This document shows positions 33,876 through 42,633 of a DNA stretch of 62,684 bases, piece by piece. The stretch comes from UBA168 sp011055275. Lineage in GTDB: Archaea; Thermoproteota; Thermoprotei_A; Marsarchaeales; UBA168. The stretch lies in the NCBI GenBank assembly GCA_046635845.1, contig JAQQXN010000004.1. One strand, 5' to 3'. Positions within the stretch are counted from its first letter, which is position 1, and every line of letters starts with the position of its first letter. Under the pieces are notes generated by a model that had not been told where the DNA came from, ran no database searches, and was given only the letters and a program-made list of their open reading frames with translations. The position numbers were made by a program, and so were the translations under genes.

Positions 33876-34862
33876 ATGCCTTTACTTGAAGTCTCCGACC
33901 TAAGGATGTATTATGTCACGAAGGCGGGGTACGTTAAGGCAGTTGATGGCCTCTCGTTTTCCGTTGAAAAAGAAAGGACGGTTGGAATAGCGGGCGAGTC
34001 GGGAAGCGGAAAGACGAGCGTGGCCACGACCATATTGAAGCTCTTACCCTCAAATGCCCGCATAATTTCGGGTTCAGTAAAGCTTCAGGGAAAAGACTTA
34101 GTGACGGCGAGCGAAGAAGAAATGAGGGAGATCAGGTGGAAACAGGTTTCCATGGTTCCCCAAGCCTCTATGAACGCGTTAAATCCAGTATTTAGGGTGG
34201 GAGATCAGATCGCCGAGGCCATATTGGCGCACGAAAACGTTTCTCAGGCGGAGGCATATCAAAGGGCTGAAGACCTGCTGGAGATGGTGGGCATTCACGC
34301 CGATAGGGCAAAGAGCTATCCTCATGAGTTCAGCGGAGGGATGAAACAGAGGGCGGCCATAGCAATGGCGTTGGCTCTTAGGCCTCCGCTCATAATCGCG
34401 GATGAGCCGACGACGGCGCTTGATGTCATAGTTCAAGCGGAGATCTTGGAGCTGTTAGAAGATGTTAAGAAGAAGTTCTCAACTTCCTTGATTCTGATCA
34501 CCCACGACCTTTCGATAATATCGGAGCTAGCAGATGAAGTAATCATAATGTACGCGGGGAAAATCGTTGAGAAGGCGGATGTGTATTCGCTTTACAAGAC
34601 ACCTATGCATCCGTACACGCAAGGCCTGTTGGGGGCTTTTCCGGATATAAGGGCGCCCAGGAGGCGCCTTGCGTCGGTGCCGGGGTCACCGCCAGATCTT
34701 TCCTCTTTACCTCCGGGCTGCAGCTTCAACCCGCGTTGCCCGTACGCCACCGATAAGTGCAGAACGGAGGAGCCAAAGTTGAGGGAGGTATCGCCAGGAC
34801 ACTGGGTGGCCTGCCATTACGCAGAAGAAATAGCTGAGGGAAGAGTCAAACCCAATGGGTGA
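33876..34862 (+). CDS. oppD: Peptide ABC transporter ATP-binding protein, OppD/DppD type
   Basis: This 328-residue ATPase has Walker A GESGSGKTS, signature FSGGM (a variant of LSGGQ, common in this subfamily), Walker B IIADEPTTALD, and H-loop ITHD. The C-terminal cysteine motif CSFNPRCPYATDKC may hold an iron-sulfur cluster, as in some DppD proteins. The last part (34710-34834) is identical at DNA level to the end of oppF, whereas the rest is only paralogous. It probably forms a heterodimer with OppF. Confidence 0.93.
   Translation: MPLLEVSDLRMYYVTKAGYVKAVDGLSFSVEKERTVGIAGESGSGKTSVATTILKLLPSNARIISGSVKLQGKDLVTASEEEMREIRWKQVSMVPQASMNALNPVFRVGDQIAEAILAHENVSQAEAYQRAEDLLEMVGIHADRAKSYPHEFSGGMKQRAAIAMALALRPPLIIADEPTTALDVIVQAEILELLEDVKKKFSTSLILITHDLSIISELADEVIIMYAGKIVEKADVYSLYKTPMHPYTQGLLGAFPDIRAPRRRLASVPGSPPDLSSLPPGCSFNPRCPYATDKCRTEEPKLREVSPGHWVACHYAEEIAEGRVKPNG
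34710..34834 (+). repeat. 125 bp direct repeat, copy 1 (3' end of oppD)
   Basis: Every base from CCTCCGGGCTGCAGC to GAAGAAATAGC matches 35751-35875. The bases just outside on both sides differ. It encodes the cysteine motif and the residues after it. Confidence 0.95.
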
Positions 34863-34868
34863 ATCGAA

Positions 34869-35900
34869 ATGGAAGCAGGAGAAAAGAAGGAAGTGATTAT
34901 CAGCGTTAGGGATCTTAAGAAATATTACGAGCCCAAGCTCTCTTTCTCGCAAAGTATTCACGGCGTTAAGAAGCAGGTGAAGGCGGTTGATGGCGTAACG
35001 TTTGACGTTTACAAGGGAGAAGTGCTGGGCTTAGTGGGCGAGTCGGGAAGCGGAAAGACCACGGTGGGAAGGACGCTTCTCCGTCTTGTGGAGCCGTCTG
35101 GCGGCGAGGTCCTCTACAGGGGTAGGGATATCTTTAAAGTTAGCCATGACGAGTTAGCTTCTATAAGGAAGAGCATACAGATCATATTTCAGGATCCTTA
35201 CGATTCCATAAATCCCCGGTTTAGGATAAGGGATGTGGTGGCCGAGGGGCTGAGGATCAATAAGCTCTATAAAGACGAAGCGGATCTCGACAGGAAAGTG
35301 AGAGACGCGCTGGTGGCGGTTAAGCTTACGCCACCCGAGCAGTTCATGGATAGGTATCCTCACGAGTTATCAGGAGGCCAGAGGCAGAGGGTTGCCATAG
35401 CTAGAGCGCTTGCGTTGGGGCCTGAGTTCATCGTGGCAGACGAGCCGGTATCTATGCTTGACGTATCCATTAGGGCTGAGGTCTTGAACGTGATGCTTGA
35501 TCTAAAAGACCAGTACGGCTTGTCGTTCTTGTTCATAACGCATGATCTGGCACTGGCGAAGCATGTATGCGATAGGATTGCCGTTATGTACTTGGGAAGG
35601 CTAGTTGAGCTTGCAACCTCAGAGGAGCTCATAGAGAATCCCATGCATCCTTATACGCGTGCCCTAATTGATGCCATACCTGTTCCGGATCCGACGGCTC
35701 CTAAGCTCAGGGTTGCCATAAAAGGGGAGATACCAAATGCCATGGACGTGCCTCCGGGCTGCAGCTTCAACCCGCGTTGCCCGTACGCCACCGATAAGTG
35801 CAGAACGGAGGAGCCAAAGTTGAGGGAGGTATCGCCAGGACACTGGGTGGCCTGCCATTACGCAGAAGAAATAGCAAAGGGGAGGAAGGAAACTGCATGA
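34869..35900 (+). CDS. oppF: Peptide ABC transporter ATP-binding protein, OppF/DppF type
   Basis: This 343-residue ATPase has Walker A GESGSGKTT, signature LSGGQ, Walker B FIVADEPVSMLD, and H-loop ITHD. The C-terminal cysteine motif is CSFNPRCPYATDKC. The segment 35751-35875 is identical to the end of oppD, so the two proteins share their last roughly 40 residues apart from the tail. It starts 6 nt after the oppD stop. It overlaps the next membrane protein gene by 4 nt (ATGA). Confidence 0.93.
   Translation: MEAGEKKEVIISVRDLKKYYEPKLSFSQSIHGVKKQVKAVDGVTFDVYKGEVLGLVGESGSGKTTVGRTLLRLVEPSGGEVLYRGRDIFKVSHDELASIRKSIQIIFQDPYDSINPRFRIRDVVAEGLRINKLYKDEADLDRKVRDALVAVKLTPPEQFMDRYPHELSGGQRQRVAIARALALGPEFIVADEPVSMLDVSIRAEVLNVMLDLKDQYGLSFLFITHDLALAKHVCDRIAVMYLGRLVELATSEELIENPMHPYTRALIDAIPVPDPTAPKLRVAIKGEIPNAMDVPPGCSFNPRCPYATDKCRTEEPKLREVSPGHWVACHYAEEIAKGRKETA
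35751..35875 (+). repeat. 125 bp direct repeat, copy 2 (3' end of oppF)
   Basis: This is identical to 34710-34834. The perfect match at synonymous sites, against clear divergence elsewhere between the two genes, points to recent gene conversion. Confidence 0.95.
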
Positions 35901-36400
35901 GCTTTGAGAGTGCGTACGTTCCCTCCCTCAAGGGAATGGCCCTCAGCTTGTTCCTTTTTTCGTTGTGCGTCGCGCTAGTGGTTTTCGTCGGAGGCGCGTC
36001 AATGCTCTGGTTCTTGGCTTTCTTGGTCGCGATCTACGCGGCCTCGTTTGCGGTGAAAAACGGACAGTTAAACCGCATGATCAATCATCTTTCAAGAGGC
36101 GATGTATATGTGGAGCTCAAGTATTACAACAAGAGCTACTTCTTAGGAAGGTTCCTGGCTCTCTTGGCTTACATCATTGTTCCCGTTTTACTGCTCGGGC
36201 TTTTGGGTATTTACGTGGGGCTGGGCATGGTATTGGGTTTTTATTCAGGAATTTTGCTTTGGCACTTTTCGCGCGAGCTAAGGCTAAGGCTTTGGATGAG
36301 AAGAACGGGAACGAAAATATTCAAGAAAGTGGAAAGCTATAGCCAGGAGGGATCGCTTATGGTTAAGATGACATACAGAAGGCCTCAGTCGCAATCCTAG
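35897..36400 (+). CDS. Small membrane protein at the end of the importer operon
   Basis: This is an unrecognised 167-residue protein with about four hydrophobic segments. Two lie near the N-terminus (MALSLFLFSLCVALVVFVGG and MLWFLAFLVAIYAASFAV) and two in the middle (LALLAYIIVPVLLLGLLGIY and a GMVLGFYSGILLW segment). A basic cytoplasmic tail follows (RELRLRLWMRRTG). The ATG overlaps the oppF stop (ATGA), so it is translationally coupled to the importer. An upstream in-frame ATG at 35798 lies inside oppF and is unlikely. Function unknown. Confidence 0.65.
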   Translation: MSFESAYVPSLKGMALSLFLFSLCVALVVFVGGASMLWFLAFLVAIYAASFAVKNGQLNRMINHLSRGDVYVELKYYNKSYFLGRFLALLAYIIVPVLLLGLLGIYVGLGMVLGFYSGILLWHFSRELRLRLWMRRTGTKIFKKVESYSQEGSLMVKMTYRRPQSQS

Positions 36401-36405
36401 TAGCA

Positions 36406-36415
36406 TTTATAAGGG
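36406..36415 (+). promoter_or_regulatory. TATA box for ileS
   Basis: TTTATAAGG within this span is centred about 25 nt before the TTG at 36436. This is strong support for a leaderless TTG start. Confidence 0.6.
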
Positions 36416-36435
36416 TCTAAAGCATTTTACCATCG

Positions 36436-39426
36436 TTGAGCAGACGCGTCGTGAAAAATAGCTATGATCACGTTGAGGTGGAGAACGCGGTCAGAGACCT
36501 GGTGCTGAGCAAGAAATATCCTGTGGGCAAGTTACTGCTTGACGGGCCTCCTTTTGTTTCAGGGATACCACATCCCGGCACTGCTTGGAACAAAGTGATG
36601 AAGGACGTTTACATCAGGTATAGGCAATCAAGAGGCGATGAGTTCTCTGCGCAGCCCGGCTACGACTGTCACGGTCTTCCCACGGAGCTAGCTGTCCAAA
36701 GAGAGCTTGGAATAATGGGAAAACAGGATATTGCCAACTTTGGGCTAGAGCGCTTTGTCGAGCGGTGCAACGATCTATCTCAAAGAAACATGGAATCAAT
36801 GACGCGCGTTTTCAAGTTGCTTGGGGTCGCTATGGATTGGGACAGACCGTATTTCACTTCTGATATGAAATACATGGAAGCTGAGTGGAGAGAGTTCAAG
36901 GAGCTCTACGAGCAAGGGCTTGTTGAGAAAGGAAAGAGGGTGTTTTACTGGTGTCCTAAAGACGAAACCGTTCTTTCTGACTATGAAGTTAACAATTACG
37001 TTGAGCTCGATGAGAAGTCCGTGTACGTTAAGTTTAAGGTCAAGGGTAAGCCAAACGAGTACCTGCTTGCGTGGACCACGACACCTTGGACCTTGCCTGC
37101 AAACAGCGCGCTCATGGTCAACCCAGACGTTGATTACGTCGTGGCCAAACTAGGAGGCGAACGGTACATTTTGGCTGAGAACAGGCTTCAGGTTCTCGGG
37201 CAAGACTTCGAAGTGGAGTCCGAGTTCAAGGGAAAAGACCTTGATGGGCTTGTCTACGAATACCCTCTTAAATTTCTCAAGTTCCATGACTTTGAGCACA
37301 GGGTCGTTCTCAGCTCAGAATACGTGACCGCAAGCGAGGGAACGGGGATAGTCCACGTGGCTCCCGCACATGGGCAAGAGGACTTCGACGTAGGGCAGAA
37401 AAACGGCTTGATTATGCTCGACTTGGTCGATGAAAAGGGAAGGTACAGGGGCTTCGTGGATAGGTACGCGGGAAAGTACGTCAGAGAGGCAAACGAAGAA
37501 ATCTTAAAGGATTTAGGCGCCGTTGGTGCCCTATTCAAGGTTGAGCCCATAAAGCATAGGTATCCCGTGTGTTGGCGGTGCGGTACTCCTCTTATAATGA
37601 GGCCTACAGAGCAGTGGCTCATAAAGATATCAAATATAAAGCAGAGGTTGATGTCCTCGGTCGGCGATGTCACCACGATTCCGGATTGGCTCAAGGAGGC
37701 AAGGCTCACGCCCTGGCTTAGAGGCCTTGGTGATTGGGTCATATCAAGACAAAGGTATTGGGGTACTCCGATACCCATATGGGTATGCGATAAGTGCGGC
37801 GAGGTCAAGGTCGTTGGATCTCTTAAGGAGTTGGAGGAACTCTCCGGTAGTAAGATCTCGGACTCGCTCCAGATGCATAGGCCCCTTATAGATGACGTGA
37901 CTTTTCCTCATTCGTGCGGAGGTACCATGAGAAGGGTTCAGGATGTCTTCGATGTTTGGTTTGATTCGGGTTCTGCGCCTTACGCGTCTACTGGAATATG
38001 GCCGCCGCCGCGCTACGAGCTAGTGCTCGAGGGGCAGGATCAGTTCAGCGGCTGGTTTGCGTCATTAGTTAAGGTGTCCGCTGGTCTCTGGGGTGTAGCT
38101 CCTTACAGAAGGGTTATGGCCCATGGCATGGCACTGGATGAAAACGGCAGGGAAATGCACAAATCGCTGGGAAATTACGTTGACGTCGATAAGATCGTGA
38201 ATAAGTATGGCGCGGACGCGTTTCGCATCTTCTTCATGCAGCATACGCCATGGGAGGACGTCAGATTTAGCGAGAAGGGGCTTCAGGACGCGGTTAAAAA
38301 GCTAAACATCATATGGAACCTGTTTTACTTTGCAACGACCTATATGGAACTTGACGATTACCATCCATCTGACGTGCCTGCGTTGCTTCCCGAGGATAGG
38401 TGGATCTTGTCGAGGCTCGCAAGAATCGAGAAGGCAGTTCTAGAGCTCATGGACTCCTTTGACTACTCTTCAGCCATAAGGTTAATAATGGACTTTGCCA
38501 CCGAGGACGTGAGCAGATGGTACGTGAAGCTTGTCAGAAAGAGGACTTGGGTGGAGGAAAAGCACGACCCATCAAAGGAGGCGGCCTATTACGCGCTTTA
38601 CTGGACGCTTGATGGAATAGCGAGGATGCTTTACCCATTCGCTCCATTTGTGACCACGTACTTGTTGCCCACGCTTCCAGACGAGGACGAAAAAATGGCA
38701 TGGCCCGCGAAGCAGTTCACGGTTGATGAGGGGTTAGAACGTGACATGGACGTGGCCATGAAGATAGTCGCCGCCGGTTTAGCGGCTAGGAACAAGGCAG
38801 GGATAAAGGTCAGGCATCCGTTGAGAGCCCTTTACGCTACTGGCCCGCTTCCCACTGGGTTAGCCCAGTTAATAGCCGAGCAGGTAAACGTTAAGGACGT
38901 AAAGCAGGGAAACGAGGAAGAGTTTATCGAGAAAAAATTAAAGGTGAGGTACGACGTTCTTGGTTCAATCTTTAAAGATAAGACAGCTTACGTGGCGGAA
39001 AAAGCGAAGCAAGGGGCCAAATCAGTTATGCTAGATGGAAAGGAATACAAGATTCCCGAGGAAGCTGTTGAGGTGGACGCCGTTCCAAGAGATGGTTACG
39101 TTGAGGCGGATTACGACGGAGGAAAGGTTTTTTTGGACACAAGAGTTGATACGGAACTTGAGGCCGAGGCGCTGAGAAGAGAACTCATAAGGAGGGTTCA
39201 AGAGACCCGGAAGAGAGCCGGTCTCTTCGTTGAAGATAGGATCGACTTGGTGGTTCAGGCCGAGGGCGAAATAAGGGATAGGCTAGCCTCAATTATGGCG
39301 GGCGTGGTGACAGATACCAGGGCGGTTTCCGCTATGGTATCGTTGCAACCGCCGAAAGGAGACTGGTTCTCCGAAGAGTGGGATATCGATGGCGATACCA
39401 TAAGGATCTATATAAGGAAGGCATAG
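36436..39426 (+). CDS. ileS: Isoleucyl-tRNA synthetase
   Basis: This 996-residue class Ia synthetase charges tRNA-Ile. The HIGH-equivalent is in GIPHPGTAWNK (near residue 47), and the editing (CP1) domain includes LLAWTTTPWTLPAN and GTGIVHVAPAHGQEDF. The KMSKS-equivalent is GREMHKSLGNYVD (near residue 575). Zinc-binding cysteines occur in CWRCG and CDKCG. The anticodon-binding domain includes WYVKLVRKRTW. The M-H-K-S-L-G-N form is, as far as I recall, common in one branch of archaeal and some bacterial IleRS. The TTG start follows a TATA box at 25 nt. Length is typical. Confidence 0.95.
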   Translation: MSRRVVKNSYDHVEVENAVRDLVLSKKYPVGKLLLDGPPFVSGIPHPGTAWNKVMKDVYIRYRQSRGDEFSAQPGYDCHGLPTELAVQRELGIMGKQDIANFGLERFVERCNDLSQRNMESMTRVFKLLGVAMDWDRPYFTSDMKYMEAEWREFKELYEQGLVEKGKRVFYWCPKDETVLSDYEVNNYVELDEKSVYVKFKVKGKPNEYLLAWTTTPWTLPANSALMVNPDVDYVVAKLGGERYILAENRLQVLGQDFEVESEFKGKDLDGLVYEYPLKFLKFHDFEHRVVLSSEYVTASEGTGIVHVAPAHGQEDFDVGQKNGLIMLDLVDEKGRYRGFVDRYAGKYVREANEEILKDLGAVGALFKVEPIKHRYPVCWRCGTPLIMRPTEQWLIKISNIKQRLMSSVGDVTTIPDWLKEARLTPWLRGLGDWVISRQRYWGTPIPIWVCDKCGEVKVVGSLKELEELSGSKISDSLQMHRPLIDDVTFPHSCGGTMRRVQDVFDVWFDSGSAPYASTGIWPPPRYELVLEGQDQFSGWFASLVKVSAGLWGVAPYRRVMAHGMALDENGREMHKSLGNYVDVDKIVNKYGADAFRIFFMQHTPWEDVRFSEKGLQDAVKKLNIIWNLFYFATTYMELDDYHPSDVPALLPEDRWILSRLARIEKAVLELMDSFDYSSAIRLIMDFATEDVSRWYVKLVRKRTWVEEKHDPSKEAAYYALYWTLDGIARMLYPFAPFVTTYLLPTLPDEDEKMAWPAKQFTVDEGLERDMDVAMKIVAAGLAARNKAGIKVRHPLRALYATGPLPTGLAQLIAEQVNVKDVKQGNEEEFIEKKLKVRYDVLGSIFKDKTAYVAEKAKQGAKSVMLDGKEYKIPEEAVEVDAVPRDGYVEADYDGGKVFLDTRVDTELEAEALRRELIRRVQETRKRAGLFVEDRIDLVVQAEGEIRDRLASIMAGVVTDTRAVSAMVSLQPPKGDWFSEEWDIDGDTIRIYIRKA

Positions 39427-39474
39427 CTCACATTTTTTGAGCCTAGGTTTTTTGATGGTGTAGTGACTTATTTG

Positions 39475-39888
39475 TCAAGAGGTCATTGCGGCTTCTTTGT
39501 TTCCGATGTAATAGGGTATCACGTTTCCCTGGCGGTCAAAGAAGGCAAGATCCTGCTTCCCCTCAAAAGGATAGGCCGCGATGCCCATTATCCTTCCCAT
39601 ATAGGACAAGAGGTCCTGAAGGGAAGGCATAAGGGCTCCGCTGGGATGGCTGTGAATTGTCCCGATAATGGAAGGGGTGAATGGAGTGTAGAACACGTTT
39701 ATTGAGGCAAAATCGGAACCGTTGTGCTGAAGGGGGGGCGACAAGAGCTCCTCGATATAAAGGTAGCTGCCCACTTTGTCTCCACGCGCTAGCAGCATGA
39801 TCTCTTTTGGGTACATGCCCCTGGCATACTCTAGGATTTGCTCCAGGAGGTCTTGGCTGAGCATGATACCCTTGAGCGGTTTTTTCAT
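39475..39888 (-). CDS. JAMM/MPN+ metalloprotease
   Basis: This 137-residue zinc isopeptidase-type domain shows the JAMM motif: a glutamate in KEIMLLARG (near residue 30) and HSHPSGALMPSLQD (about 83-96), which is H-x-H-P-x6-P-S-x-x-D. Archaeal relatives remove ubiquitin-like SAMP tags or process sulfur-carrier proteins. No ubiquitin-like or E1 gene is next to it, so its substrate is open. A TATA box at 39906-39915 sits about 23 nt before the ATG at 39888. A longer frame to 39933 would start upstream of that promoter. Confidence 0.85.
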   Translation of the reverse strand: MKKPLKGIMLSQDLLEQILEYARGMYPKEIMLLARGDKVGSYLYIEELLSPPLQHNGSDFASINVFYTPFTPSIIGTIHSHPSGALMPSLQDLLSYMGRIMGIAAYPFEGKQDLAFFDRQGNVIPYYIGNKEAAMTS

Positions 39889-39905
39889 AAGAACATAAAA
39901 AACCA

Positions 39906-39915
39906 GCTTATAAAC
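39906..39915 (-). promoter_or_regulatory. TATA box for the JAMM protease gene
   Basis: On the minus strand GTTTATAAGC is followed about 23 nt later by the ATG at 39888. The same decamer drives the thermosome gene. Confidence 0.6.
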
Positions 39916-40019
39916 AATGGGAAAAGGTTTCAAGATAAAGCGCTTTTTGGACTCATGGTGTGGGAATAGAAGGCCTCTGCATGAAAAAGGTTAAACATTC
40001 ATGCACATAATATAATGTC

Positions 40020-41195
40020 ATGGAATCGTTGGAGGAGTGGGTAGTGCCACAAATAAAGCACATGACTTTCACGGGAATCTGGAGGGTTACCCTGATGCTT
40101 TCCAATTACAAGGATTCCGTTTACCTGAGCACAGGCGAGCCGGACTTCGATACGCCGCCTAACGTGATAAAAGCAGCAGAGGATGCCATGAAGAACGGAA
40201 AAACTCATTACGTAGATCCATCCGGCCTAAGGGAGCTGCGCGAGGAGATAAGCAAAAAGTTGAAGAGAGATAACTCGATTGAGGTATCTCCCGATCAAGT
40301 GATAGTAACCGTTGGTGCAGAGGAGGCTCTGGCCACGGTGTTCCAGGCCTTCGTTAGCGTTGGAGATAAGGTCACCGTCCTCACTCCAGCCTACTCTCTT
40401 TACCTTGATTTGATTCAGATGCGGGGAGCGAGGCTGAACGCGGTTAACCTCATAGATGAAGGTGATCGCTTCAGGGTTGACTTGGAGAAGCTGAAGGAGA
40501 GCATAACCGGATCAAAGGTCATAATCCTCAACAACCCCTCTAACCCAACGGGCTACGTGATGAATGATGAGGAGATAAGGGCAATCGTTGACTTGGCAGT
40601 AGAGCACGGAACTATAATAGTATCTGATGAGATATACGAGAAGATGAACTACAGCGGAAAGAGGCTTTTGAGCCCAGCATCAATAGCGCCAGAGAACACC
40701 ATAACCATCAACGGTTTTAGCAAGGCATATGCCATGACCGGATGGAGGATCGGTTACTTGGCAGCTCCTAAGGAGGTAATGGAAGCCCTAAAGATAGTTC
40801 ATCATACGAACGTGATAAGCGCTTCATCGATTTCGCAGTACGCGGCACTTGAGGCGCTTAGGGGTCCTCAAGACAGCGTTAAGAAAATGGTGTCCGAGTA
40901 CGCTAGGCGCATGGAACTACTTTACGGTGGATTAAAGAGGTTACCAAACGTGAGGGTCGCAAAGCCAGAAGGGGCCATATACGCCTTTCCTGATTTCTCG
41001 TTTTATGGAAAAGATGATGATGAGTTCTCCGTGAGGCTCGCTAGAGCAACCCACGTGGCGACGGTTCCTGGTAGTACCTTTGGGGAAGCGGGCAGGGGGC
41101 ACCTAAGGTTTACTTTCGCGGCATCCCCAGAATCCATCAGAACGGCGCTTTCAAGGATAGAGGAATTTCTTTCATCTAAATCCGATGCGTACTGA
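40020..41195 (+). CDS. Class I/II pyridoxal-phosphate aminotransferase
   Basis: This 391-residue fold-type I aminotransferase resembles archaeal aspartate/aromatic aminotransferases. Landmarks are STGEPDFDTPPNV near the N-terminus, the NNPSNPTGYV segment, DEIYEKMNY, and the PLP lysine in GFSKAYAMTGWRIGY (near residue 240). RFTFAAS (with R) is the carboxylate-binding arginine region. It transfers amino groups between an amino acid and 2-oxoglutarate or similar; exact substrates cannot be told. TATA-like GGTTAAACA near 39989-39997 is about 26 nt upstream of the ATG. Confidence 0.9.
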   Translation: MESLEEWVVPQIKHMTFTGIWRVTLMLSNYKDSVYLSTGEPDFDTPPNVIKAAEDAMKNGKTHYVDPSGLRELREEISKKLKRDNSIEVSPDQVIVTVGAEEALATVFQAFVSVGDKVTVLTPAYSLYLDLIQMRGARLNAVNLIDEGDRFRVDLEKLKESITGSKVIILNNPSNPTGYVMNDEEIRAIVDLAVEHGTIIVSDEIYEKMNYSGKRLLSPASIAPENTITINGFSKAYAMTGWRIGYLAAPKEVMEALKIVHHTNVISASSISQYAALEALRGPQDSVKKMVSEYARRMELLYGGLKRLPNVRVAKPEGAIYAFPDFSFYGKDDDEFSVRLARATHVATVPGSTFGEAGRGHLRFTFAASPESIRTALSRIEEFLSSKSDAY

Positions 41196-41242
41196 GTTTT
41201 AATTCGGAGCAAGGCAAAAAAGCGCCGCACGGACCTTAGCCC

Positions 41243-41677
41243 ATGAGCATAACGATATCAGTTAAATTGCTTGAGATTCACGCGGAGAAGCTAGTTGAGG
41301 GAGATCTGGTAAAGGTGCAGATGCAGACGCAGCTCAACGCCCCAAGCGGGCCTGTTGAAAGAAGAAGCGCTACCATGTCAGTTATACCGTTCGCTTTCAG
41401 CGTGAACTTTGTGCCGGCAAGCGGCACCCTTACTTTCCACGGCCAGATAGTCCTGTCAGGAGGTCAGGAGGACCTGGATAAGATCTCGAAGGACCTCGAT
41501 GACAAGAAACCATATCTACCAGCGCTCCAGGTCGCGTTGAATCACAGCATAGCAACCTCAATATTGGTGTGCAGGGAGCTGGGCTTGCCCTTCCCGCTTG
41601 GGATACCCCAACTGAACCAGAGGAGCGATGAGGAAAAACAGGAACCGCAGCAGCTTCCATCGGCAATGACTATGTGA
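41243..41677 (+). CDS. Conserved hypothetical protein, 144 residues
   Basis: I do not recognise this protein with certainty. It is soluble and mostly beta: strands such as SITISVKLLEIHAEK, LVKVQMQTQL, ATMSVIPFAFSVNFVP and GTLTFHGQIVLSGG. A helix pair (YLPALQVALNHSIATSILVCRELGL) and PFPLGIP follow. The order of long antiparallel strands followed by helices and a proline-rich end is reminiscent of SecB-like folds, but this is a weak guess. Its last 136 nt overlap the 3' end of the convergent porB gene. Confidence 0.55.
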   Translation: MSITISVKLLEIHAEKLVEGDLVKVQMQTQLNAPSGPVERRSATMSVIPFAFSVNFVPASGTLTFHGQIVLSGGQEDLDKISKDLDDKKPYLPALQVALNHSIATSILVCRELGLPFPLGIPQLNQRSDEEKQEPQQLPSAMTM

Positions 41678-42633
41678 TGTCGAGCTTTGGCCTCGACTCC
41701 TTGCGCTTTCCAGTACGATCTTATTTCATCCTTTATTTTGGCAATTGCCTCCCTTGCTGCTGGGTTATTCTCGTCGAACAGGTGCCGGAACCTGGCCTGA
41801 AGTCTGAGGTATTCCTCGACCGGGACAAACCTTGGGATGATCGTATGGGTCACCTTTCCATCGACGTACTTCTTTAGCGGCCACACACCAGTGTCAACAG
41901 CAAGCTGGGCGACCTTTATTGAAAGAGAAGGATCAAACCCCATTCCCGTAGGGCATGAAGCGTATCCTATAAACATCTTTGGCCCCTTCCTGCGCGTCGC
42001 CTCTTCAACTTTTTGCATCAAGTCCAGGGGATGCGAGGGCGAAATCGTGGCTAAGTAAGCCGGATTATGAGCCTTCCATATCTCGAAGAGGTTCTTCTTG
42101 CGCTTCTCGGTCCCCACCAGGTTGAGCCTTCCAATTGGGGAGGTGGTTGTGCTCGAGCCATAAGGTGATGCGCCGCTCTGCTGAAATCCGGTATTCCCGT
42201 AGGCCTCGTTATCATAGCAGAGATAATAAAAATCGAGATCTCTGTCCATTGCTGCGGACGTAGCCTGAAGCCCTATGTCATAGGCGCCCCCATCACCGGT
42301 CAAGACCAATATCTTTATTCCTTCATCTCTTGTTTTCCCTTGACTTATCAGCGAGTCCAGGGCATCCCTTATTCCCTGAGCACCGGCCGGAGCGGATGCG
42401 AAGGCCGTGTACAGCCATCCAGACTTTAAGTTAGAATAGGGATACGTCTGAAGTAGGGTCATGCAGCCGGCCGCATTGACAATAAAGGTTTTAGGGCCGA
42501 GAACCTTCAGCATTAGCCTTATCATGACCTGTGCCCCGCAGCCAGGACACATCGAAGAACCCGGATGCAAGTACTCTTCGAGAGGCGTTTCACGGATGGT
42601 CCTTATGGAGAGATCGCCTGCCAATGACACCAC
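41542..42633 (-). CDS. porB: 2-oxoacid:ferredoxin oxidoreductase (pyruvate type), beta subunit
   Basis: This 363-residue thiamine-diphosphate subunit has CPGCGAQ (first cluster ligands), the diphosphate/Mg motif LTGDGGAYDIG with NEAYGNTGFQQSG downstream, and YASCPTG, which supplies a further cysteine. It decarboxylates pyruvate or another 2-oxoacid and passes electrons to ferredoxin. The last 40 or so residues after KAQGVEAKARHH do not look like porB. They are encoded antisense to the neighbouring hypothetical gene, so a stop seems to have been lost. It overlaps porA by 44 nt. Confidence 0.92.
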   Translation of the reverse strand: MVSLAGDLSIRTIRETPLEEYLHPGSSMCPGCGAQVMIRLMLKVLGPKTFIVNAAGCMTLLQTYPYSNLKSGWLYTAFASAPAGAQGIRDALDSLISQGKTRDEGIKILVLTGDGGAYDIGLQATSAAMDRDLDFYYLCYDNEAYGNTGFQQSGASPYGSSTTTSPIGRLNLVGTEKRKKNLFEIWKAHNPAYLATISPSHPLDLMQKVEEATRRKGPKMFIGYASCPTGMGFDPSLSIKVAQLAVDTGVWPLKKYVDGKVTHTIIPRFVPVEEYLRLQARFRHLFDENNPAAREAIAKIKDEIRSYWKAQGVEAKARHHIVIADGSCCGSCFSSSLLWFSWGIPSGKGKPSSLHTNIEVAML

